DNA of 18,530 nucleotides from Clarireedia homoeocarpa. Lineage: Eukaryota; Ascomycota; Leotiomycetes; Helotiales; Rutstroemiaceae. This document shows, piece by piece, positions 1-6,927 of the stretch. The DNA lies in assembly GCA_001465935.1 (NCBI GenBank), contig LNKV01000135.1:106381-124910 (forward strand). Reading direction: 5' to 3'. The position numbers and the translations under genes are program-made. The number at the start of each line of letters is the position of its first letter. The stretch's first letter is position 1. The notes under the pieces are model-generated. The model saw only the letters and a list, made by a program, of their open reading frames with translations. It had not been told where the DNA came from and did not search any database.

Positions 1-1480
1 TAATATTAATTAAAATACTTTTTAATATTTAAATTAAAACTTTTAAAATTTTATTTTTAATTTAAATTTAAACTCTTAAAAGTTAAATTAAAATATTTAA
101 TAATTAAATATTAGAATTATAAAATAGTTTAATTTAATATATTTTTTAAATAGTTAAGAATATTAAAAATATAATAATTAATCTTTTAATTAAATTTATT
201 AATTTATTAATATTATATTTCTATTTTAATAAATTAGTAAATAAAAATATTAAAGATTATATTAAAAAATATATATATATTTAAATATTATTATCTAAAT
301 ACTTAAAAATAAACTTTATTAAAAAAAATAATATAATAATTCGATTTTAAATTAATTATATTAATTTAATACTTTAAACTATAATCTTATTATTTAATAG
401 AAATTTTTTATATTAACTAGTTATTAAATTAACTTAGATTTAATATTTTAATATTCTAAAAATAAAATATTATTTTTATTATATTTTATATTTTATTTAT
501 TTAATATAATAAATCTTATTTAAATATATAATTAGAATTTAGAATAATAAAAATAAATTAATATTAAAACTATTTTTAATATAATTATATAATATAAATA
601 AGATATAATAAAAAATATTATATAATAATCTAATATTTTTTTATAAATAAAATAAATTTAAATATTATATAACTTGAATATCTATTAATTAAAAAAATCT
701 TTTATAATAAAATAATATAATCTTTTAATATTATTTCTTTTTTAATATTTATTATAAAATACTTTAATTATTTAATTACTAATTTATTATTTATAAAACT
801 AAAGTTAAATATTATAACTTTATTATTCTAATTTAGTATTTATTTATTATATTATAAAATTATATATTTTTTCTTTTTAATTATAATATAAATTAAATTA
901 AATATTTTAATTATATAAATATTTTTAATATATATTATTAATTTTTAATTTTTAAATAACTCTTTATAATATTTAATTATATTAATTAAAACTATAATTT
1001 TATAATCTATTTATATTCTAATTTATATATTTATTTTATTTATATTATATAAATTCTTAATTATAATCTTATATTTTTATAAGTTTTTAATTTATATTTT
1101 AAATTATTATTTTATTTTTATTAAATTTTATACTTTAATATATTTATAATTTATAAGTTTAATTTTAATTATATAAAAGTTTTTATAATATTTAAGAAAT
1201 TATTAGAATTATTATTATAATAATAGTAATTTAGATAATAATTTTATAACTTTAAATTAATATATAGTTATAAGAATTTAATTATAAGTAAATAAATATT
1301 ATTAAACAACTTAGTTTATTATTTAAATAATAAAAATAATCTTTTAGATCTTTGAAAAAATATAATTTTAATTTTTATAAAAGATAATTATATATAATTT
1401 ATATTATCTATATTACTTAATAATTAATTTATAAACTTTAAAAATCCTCGATATAATCACTATACTTTCTTTAAAATAGT
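1..1480. repeat. AT-rich, RIP-like isochore with no gene
   Basis: This stretch is almost entirely A and T, dense in TpA, with very few CpA or TpG steps and stops in all frames. That is the signature expected when fungal RIP (C-to-T in repeated DNA) has worn down transposons. I looked on both strands for a traceable transposon protein and could not recognise one, so the original element is unknown. The composition changes near 1480, where C and G return. RIP as the cause is an inference from composition; a dinucleotide index and a search for sister copies would confirm it. Confidence 0.7.
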
Positions 1481-1832
1481 ATATAAAAAAGGCTAGCGCT
1501 TCTTATAAAGGATACTCATAGAATACTATATTTAAAATTTATAAATCGTATATAAATTGGGTGAGAAAAGTGAATTTTTAGTATAATTTTAAATGAGTTT
1601 TCGTGTATTCGCTTATAATTCCGTCATTCGCTTTCGCCCACTAAAGCGCATGCTGGTATGAAGAACGTATTTATATGGGGCCACCCACTATTATATATTA
1701 TTTGAAGTCGGCGACTTTAAATACCGACCTTATCAAAAATACAACTAGTAGACGACCTGATAAATCAGGCTACACTACCTCAAAAGTGACTTTTCACTAC
1801 CGGGGAGTATAACTAATCCCCTCAACCGGGGG
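1481..1832. other. GC-normal non-coding block left of the minisatellite
   Basis: About 350 bases of ordinary composition separate the AT-rich DNA from the minisatellite. No open frame of useful length and no tRNA-like fold was seen. The right half carries several short perfect inverted repeats, listed separately. It may be the tail of an element whose centre is the minisatellite, or simply intergenic sequence that escaped RIP. Confidence 0.4.
1705..1821. repeat. Cluster of four short perfect hairpins
   Basis: Four inverted repeats follow each other within about 120 bases: AAGTC-GGC-GACTT (1705-1717), CCTGAT-AA-ATCAGG (1756-1769), AAAAGT-G-ACTTTT (1782-1794) and GGGGA-10 nt-TCCCC (1802-1821). 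The third overlaps an alternative stem, AGTGA/TCACT. All arms are exact matches. Their function is unknown. They could be structural parts of a non-autonomous element or simply a hairpin-rich edge of the tandem array that starts at about 1830. Confidence 0.5.
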
Positions 1833-2236
1833 CATGGCTCATGGCATAGCTAATGGCATAGCTCATGGCATAACTAATAGCATGGCCTATAGTATGGCTT
1901 ATGACATATGGTATGGCTAATAACATAGCCAATAGCATGGCAAATGGCATAGCAAATAGCTTAGCAAATAGCATGGCTGGCATGGCTCATGGCATAACTA
2001 ATGGCATGGCCCATGGTATAGCTTATGACATATAGTATGGCTAATGACATAGCAAATGGCATGGCTGGCATGGCTCATGGCATGACTAATGGCATGGCCC
2101 ATGGTATAGCTTATAATATATGGTATAGCTAATAACACAGCAAATAGCATAGCAAATAGCATAGCAAATAGCTTAGCAAATAGCATGGCAAATAGTATAG
2201 CGAATAGCATAGCGAATAGCATAGCAAATAGCAGTA
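1830..2236. repeat. 12-bp minisatellite with 88-bp higher-order period
   Basis: The block is built of variants of a 12-bp unit close to NNATGGCATAGC, such as TAATGGCATAGC, TCATGGCATAAC, AAATAGCATGGC and AAATAGCTTAGC. A few units are shortened to 7 or 9 bases. On top of this there is a longer period: the string CATGGCTCAT recurs at 1833, 1981 and 2069, so the last two lie 88 bases apart and the surrounding units repeat in nearly the same order. The last roughly 100 bases are more uniform (AAATAGCATAGC-like), suggesting recent local expansion. Because 12 is a multiple of three, open frames run through it (repeats of LFAM on one strand, ANSI on the other), but these are low-complexity by-products and not genes. 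Confidence 0.9.
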
Positions 2237-2246
2237 TACAAATAGT

Positions 2247-2327
2247 CTGCCTCCACGGCAGTGGCCCTCGGAGAGCCAGCGGAGCGTCACTCACTAAAAG
2301 TAAGCTGCTCTTAATTGCACCGCAATT
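2247..2327. repeat. Two perfect hairpins right of the minisatellite
   Basis: CTGCC-TCCAC-GGCAG (2247-2261) and AATTGC-ACC-GCAATT (2313-2327) are exact inverted repeats in the GC-normal segment that ends the minisatellite block. Together with the hairpins at 1705-1821 they leave the array bracketed by palindrome-rich sequence on both sides. No function can be assigned. Confidence 0.5.
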
Positions 2328-2330
2328 CCC

Positions 2331-2499
2331 TAGTATATATAAAAATAAATTATTTTATAAAATATTAAAAATTATAAAATTATTAATAAATATTAATAAA
2401 TCAAATAATTTATTAAAATATAAATAGTTAAAAAAATACTTAATATATTTATAATTATATTATAAACTTTTATAAATGAAAAACAATATAAATTATAAA
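2331..2499. repeat. Short AT-rich segment downstream of the membrane-protein gene
   Basis: This AT-rich stretch lies between the minisatellite block and the stop codon of the minus-strand gene. It probably contains that gene's 3' UTR and polyadenylation region (A-rich on the transcribed strand), but it also has the composition of the RIP-like DNA elsewhere. No gene is seen. Confidence 0.5.
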
Positions 2500-5439
2500 T
2501 TAAATAAAAAACCAATCTTTCTGACTATATACTCCAATTACCCGATTCCACGTTACTTTCTTAGTTCTTTGCAAAGGAATTTTCTGGTGAATTTCTGTAT
2601 CAAAAGCACTTATCGGCTTGTTTGTAGAACGTGAGATCAAGAAGCTATTCCAAAAATTGGATTTGGTTGCGCGGATATATTTTCCCGTCGTTGCCAAACT
2701 TGTCGATGTGTCTTGTGAATCTTGGGCAGAAATCCTATTGCTGACAATATACTCTCTATCATCTGTCAGATCATTGCTTTGGAGAACAATATTGTAATCT
2801 TTGCCTGTCCGTATATCCAAACACACAAGGAATTCTCCATGATAAGCAGCTTGGACCTGAATCATGATCAATCCACTTAGCAACATTGTCCGCATACTCA
2901 AAGGCCTGTCGATGGAAAAACCGTCGCCGCTATCTGCTTTCCGGGTGAACACACAATTATATGGCCCCCTTGTTTGAAGAATGGTCTTCGGCTCGTCATA
3001 CAAGAGTTTAGCCAGGATCAGTTGATCATTTATTCCGGTCACGGAGTGAAGCTCTGACACGGTCCGGCAAAGAACTTGTCGGTGGAGGAAGTCTCGCCAT
3101 GGCCAATTCTCAACCCTGATGCTTTTGGCCATAAGGATGACGAACGCGGCCAGGACCCAGCAAAATGTGGTGATGCCAAACGGATCCACGCCTTCCAGTC
3201 GATCTCTCACAGTAATCCCAATGGAAATGCCACCGAGTACTAGCGTAATGGCTACCGTGGCAACAGTCCAAACATACCATCCACATTTGACCCTCACACC
3301 CTTCTCCTCAAATATCCACCCGCTCATTTTCTTTCTTGCATCCTGAAGCTCCTTGCGACCTTTCTCGATGCAATCTTTTTCCTCTTTTCTTTTACGTTCG
3401 TTTTCTTCTTCCGAAGAGTTTGTCAAAGGAAGGGTCTGAGAATCAACAAGGATAGCTTCGGCAGCTTTCCATGACAACAAATTGTCTCGAGCTATAAGAG
3501 CCTTCGAAAGCTGTGAAACTGGCCGGTGTGGTCGATTCCTCCAAATGCTGCGGTATTCGTCTGTAGTCAAGCAGAATGAAGCTTTGAAATTGGTGTGTTG
3601 GTACAGGAAAACTTGGCTATCCATAACCTCCGGGTTGGCGTCGGCAAATGTCGTGCTCGCGCAGAGACCGATAAAATCGGTTATCATATCAACAGTGATG
3701 GGACTTGCAAGTAACAATGGCACCATGGCCATGATTACTTCACTCATGGATTTGAGAGGAAGTCTTTTTGGCTCGGGATCACTACAGGCCGGTTCGTTTA
3801 GCATGCCTGGAGGTTCTAGTGAGGGCTCGCTGCTCGAGTCAACGACCGTGTAGTTCCATGAAATGGTTGTGCCGACAAGATCTGGAACCTTGGTTTCATT
3901 AGAGCCATCATTTTGTTCGCGGGAAGTCGATCGAATGCCTGCGCTAAGTCCCTCATTGAAGCGTTTTGCCGATGTCTCTTCAGAATCTCCAACTGTGGAG
4001 GCTACCGTCGGCGGTACGATTCCTGGTGTGGACTGATGCTGTGCCACGACCTGAAAGGATTCGCTGTTTGATGGAATATTAGATTGGCGGTGGTCCCCGC
4101 GAGATCTCTTTTTCTGCTGGATAGCTTCAAGTTCTTTCATTGTCAAGTTGAGTACCTCGAAAACAGCTTGTGAAACGTTCACGTTCTCCTGTCTAGATGA
4201 GCCAATGTACTCCCCATTGATATCCTGGAATATCAAATTGGGGAATTCCTCAAATCCGGTATTGTACAACATTGCACATATCTCGTAAGATGTTTTGGAG
4301 GTTGTAGTTAGTTTGTATTGCCCTCGCAAATGCAATATCAGGCGCCGTAGTACTGCTTGAATTGGGAAGCGGTACTTCACAGTGTGGAGCCAATAGTACC
4401 GTTTGACAGATTTCCGTTGTGTTTCCGGGCCAGAAGATGTTTTTCCGGCAGATTCAGAACTATTCAAGGATTCAAGCATCGCATCTAAACTTTCGAAAGT
4501 GCCCTCTCGGTTCATATTGAGGTTTCCTGGCTTGCGAGAATAGTTATGATTGGCTGCTGCTGGTCGAACCTTTTGTCTGGATGGTGCCATGCTCAAAGAT
4601 ATTGATGCAAGCTCTTCAGGCTGCGTTGACAAGACCTTCATCTTCGCTGACAATTTCGCAAGGCAGGCCAGATTGTTCTCGTGCCATGCCTTTCCGTATG
4701 CAGCCTTGGAAAATATTCTGGCCAGGGTTGCAGTGATATAATTGACAAGCTCAAAGTAGTCCTCACGGGTGCCTTTCAATCCTTTTGTTGCCTGTGGGGT
4801 CCCTTGGGAGTCTTCCTCTTCGTCATCGTCTCCCATTAAACGCTGCAGAACCATACGACTCTGGTCTTGTTGCTCCTCGTTTACCAAATCTGGACAATGC
4901 GTCGCATAGACTGACTCTGAATCATGAACGATGATATTCAGGGCATTCCACATCTGATCGGCGAGGTTCGCGAGGATTTCGTACCCATCTTTCGTATCAT
5001 GGCTTAGCTTTTCTGTCCCAATAAATGATACGGGAGCTTTTAGATCTGTTACAGCCGACGACAGTCTGCTAATCTCTTCCTTCCAAAGCTCTTTTTGCTG
5101 TTCTTGGGTAACCCCGTACTGGGTTACATCGTCCATGTTCTGCAGCCCCTCTCGTATTGTAATGTTCGGAGATAGACTCGGAAACGAAAATTCTTCATAG
5201 TTGCAAGCAATCTTGAAGAGTTCGTCTTGTGAAAGTCCGATGGGTGTTCCGCGCTTAGGAGGTTTGTCTGGAAAGTAACTGCCGATCAATGGCCGAGTCG
5301 CAGTTGTGGCATTTTGTCGTACATTCTGATGACTTTTCCTTGCCTCTCTTCCGAACCATGAATTTTTTTTTCTGGCTGTGCTAAATGTCGCAGTAGTATG
5401 TTGTGTCGGTATCTCATTTGGTTCGGTGCTCAACGCCAT
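2500..5439 (-). CDS. Uncharacterised fungal membrane protein, 979 aa
   Basis: This is a single uninterrupted frame of about 2.9 kb in ordinary coding composition. The frame stays open as far as 5475, but the codon there is GTG. The first ATG is at 5439-5437 (MALSTEPNEI), giving 979 residues. Residues about 1-65 are basic and Ser/Thr-rich. An acidic run (DDDEEED) lies near 204-210, and 455-555 is a low-complexity linker. A hydrophobic patch lies at about 568-595. A charged helix rich in E/K/R (about 675-707) leads into two membrane helices at about 721-744 and 757-772, joined by RDRLEGVDPFG. After the second helix come WPWRDFLHRQ and a mixed alpha/beta tail. The layout suggests a membrane-anchored protein with both large ends on one side. 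It resembles from memory a family of uncharacterised proteins in filamentous ascomycetes, but I cannot assign a function. The stop codon sits exactly where AT-rich DNA begins, so a slightly shortened C-terminus is possible. It is divergent from the AAA+ gene. Confidence 0.85.
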   Translation of the reverse strand: MALSTEPNEIPTQHTTATFSTARKKNSWFGREARKSHQNVRQNATTATRPLIGSYFPDKPPKRGTPIGLSQDELFKIACNYEEFSFPSLSPNITIREGLQNMDDVTQYGVTQEQQKELWKEEISRLSSAVTDLKAPVSFIGTEKLSHDTKDGYEILANLADQMWNALNIIVHDSESVYATHCPDLVNEEQQDQSRMVLQRLMGDDDEEEDSQGTPQATKGLKGTREDYFELVNYITATLARIFSKAAYGKAWHENNLACLAKLSAKMKVLSTQPEELASISLSMAPSRQKVRPAAANHNYSRKPGNLNMNREGTFESLDAMLESLNSSESAGKTSSGPETQRKSVKRYYWLHTVKYRFPIQAVLRRLILHLRGQYKLTTTSKTSYEICAMLYNTGFEEFPNLIFQDINGEYIGSSRQENVNVSQAVFEVLNLTMKELEAIQQKKRSRGDHRQSNIPSNSESFQVVAQHQSTPGIVPPTVASTVGDSEETSAKRFNEGLSAGIRSTSREQNDGSNETKVPDLVGTTISWNYTVVDSSSEPSLEPPGMLNEPACSDPEPKRLPLKSMSEVIMAMVPLLLASPITVDMITDFIGLCASTTFADANPEVMDSQVFLYQHTNFKASFCLTTDEYRSIWRNRPHRPVSQLSKALIARDNLLSWKAAEAILVDSQTLPLTNSSEEENERKRKEEKDCIEKGRKELQDARKKMSGWIFEEKGVRVKCGWYVWTVATVAITLVLGGISIGITVRDRLEGVDPFGITTFCWVLAAFVILMAKSIRVENWPWRDFLHRQVLCRTVSELHSVTGINDQLILAKLLYDEPKTILQTRGPYNCVFTRKADSGDGFSIDRPLSMRTMLLSGLIMIQVQAAYHGEFLVCLDIRTGKDYNIVLQSNDLTDDREYIVSNRISAQDSQDTSTSLATTGKYIRATKSNFWNSFLISRSTNKPISAFDTEIHQKIPLQRTKKVTWNRVIGVYSQKDWFFI

Positions 5440-6230
5440 TGATAATCGAAAACCTAGGCACAACACATTTAGCACCCGTCGACCCCGGTTTGCTCCGTTT
5501 GCAACTCACAATGCAAGCTTTTGAAAATGATTTCAGAGGAGATGATTACTAAGCGGGAAATGCTGATATTCACAGAGCTTCTACGGTTCACCTTGCGAGT
5601 TGCGGCAGGCCTTCATTAATAACTAGGAATAAGGGCGGATTTGAGAGTGGATAATCCTAGGCTCATTAATGTAATTCTAAACATATATTAGATACCCTTT
5701 GATATCATGCAAGACAAAAAGGCCGCATACGTCTTCGCAAGGCAGACTTCAGCTTTTCAGCTCTATCTGCATGCATGTCGGTTTGACCTCCGTACTGTGG
5801 TAATCGGCGTAATAGTTACACCAAGCTTTCGAGAACATTCTAAACAAATCAGGGAGGGTTTTATTAACACAAGGATATTTCAGCCAACGAGATATAGAGA
5901 ATCCGGTGCTCAGATACTATTCAGACTCCTTTGATTGATCTACCTTGGCGTAAGTATTACCTTGTAGTATAGTAGAGATGCTTTATTGCAAAGAAACAAG
6001 TCATATCTTTCATAAGGCGCTTTCAAATGGCAGAATCGCGCAAGGCTACAATTGATGATGTATAATTGCGAGTATCAAGGATACGAGCCAAAGCATATAT
6101 TGCAAAATCTCTAGCTTATCGAAATCGATATGGCTACAAATTTAGTGGTACAGTGGATTAATGTTAGGGTGTAATTGTAAGAGCGTCACTGAATAATAGT
6201 AAGATAGCCGGAGCCTAAATATAAGATCCC
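5440..6230. promoter_or_regulatory. Divergent intergenic region, left part
   Basis: This segment lies upstream of the minus-strand membrane-protein gene and is the left half of the region shared with the divergent ATPase gene. The open frame at 5707-5934 has no recognisable features and is probably chance. One alternative is visible: a minus-strand ATG at 5616-5614 followed by eight codons and a GTGAAC donor at 5591, with a CCTAG acceptor at 5454, would join in frame to the membrane-protein gene. The branch site is poor, so I did not adopt it. TGCATGCA lies at about 5769. No tRNA or other RNA gene was seen. Confidence 0.4.
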
Positions 6231-6520
6231 GCTCGAGTACAATCTAATTACTACCGATCTCCTCCTCCTTTTATTATTATAGAGATAGTTTTTAACATTC
6301 AACCTCACTTCTTGGTCGGGTTGCTTCCGTCTCCTCGCATTCTCATGTGATTACCTCTCTCAATCGTAAGCCCTCTTCTTCCACGTCTCCTGACAATTAG
6401 CCAGTGGTACAGCTGAAGAACTGTAAGGCGTTTTTGATGATGTCAGTTAGAAGCATCTACCCTCCAAGTGAATATCCTAGACAAGTGAACATACTAACAG
6501 CCATATCGTTCAAATTACAG
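6231..6520 (+). promoter_or_regulatory. Pyrimidine-rich putative promoter/5' UTR of the ATPase gene
   Basis: From about 6256 the plus strand carries CT-rich tracts (CTCCTCCTCC, then CTTCCGTCTCCTC and CCTCTTCTTCC). This is typical of transcription starts and core promoters in filamentous fungi. Intron-like signals also occur: GTAAGC at 6366, CTGAC at 6390-6394 and AG at 6411-6412 (47 nt), and GTGAAT at 6468, CTAAC at 6494-6498 and AG at 6519-6520 (53 nt). These could be 5' UTR introns. A short frame from ATG 6437 runs through this area but has no recognisable content. Regulation cannot be read beyond this. Confidence 0.35.
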
Positions 6521-6661
6521 CCAAAAAAAAAATACAAAAAGAAAAATACAGATTTGAAGAGCTTGGCTTGGAGATTCTAATATTACAATAAGTTTTTAAA
6601 ATATTAGTTGGAAAATTGGTTTTATATTTTCAAAAAAAAAAAAAAAATAAAAAAAAATATC
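6521..6661. repeat. Two A-rich tracts in the 5' region of the ATPase gene
   Basis: A tract of As and A/T/G mixtures starts at 6521, and a longer one (mostly A) covers about 6630-6659. Between them is an AT-rich stretch similar to the RIP-like DNA outside the island. They may be simple low-complexity sequence, or the poly(A) ends of old non-LTR insertions. No target-site duplication was evident by eye. Confidence 0.4.
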
Positions 6662-6927
6662 TTAAGAAATTTATCATATATACAGCCGCTGGCATATTCA
6701 CTTGGCCAGGATGTTCACTTGCGGGTAGATACTTCTATCTAATTTGTAGTGGTGTCGTCGGGCATCTTTGCATATCATGCTTTGTTGTATCGCCTCGCAG
6801 ATACCCCGCTTTTTAATGGAAAGACTTTTCACTGTGCATGCATTATCTCGAATGACTAGAGTTCTACTGGCAAGTGAAAAGGCGAAGCTGAAATACATGG
6901 AAGTCTTGTGCTCTGAAGGAAGTATGA

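Noticed and set aside
1..1480. Mitochondrial or plasmid DNA because of extreme AT content
   Set aside because: The DNA is continuous with nuclear genes bearing spliceosomal introns, and equally AT-rich DNA at the other end holds a recognisable nuclear Copia fossil.
1830..2236. CRISPR-like array
   Set aside because: Units are contiguous 12-bp tandem variants without unique spacers, and the genome is eukaryotic.
1998..2427. Open frames through the minisatellite on both strands (98 aa minus, 80 aa plus)
   Set aside because: They are low-complexity translations of a 12-bp repeat, which stays open because 12 is divisible by three. They carry no domain, signal or codon structure beyond the repeat.
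3119..4741. Plus-strand frames of 63-123 aa inside the membrane-protein gene
   Set aside because: They are antisense to a long coding frame and show no motifs.
5707..5934. 75-aa open frame in the intergenic region
   Set aside because: No recognisable motif, single short frame, and no flanking gene structure; likely chance.
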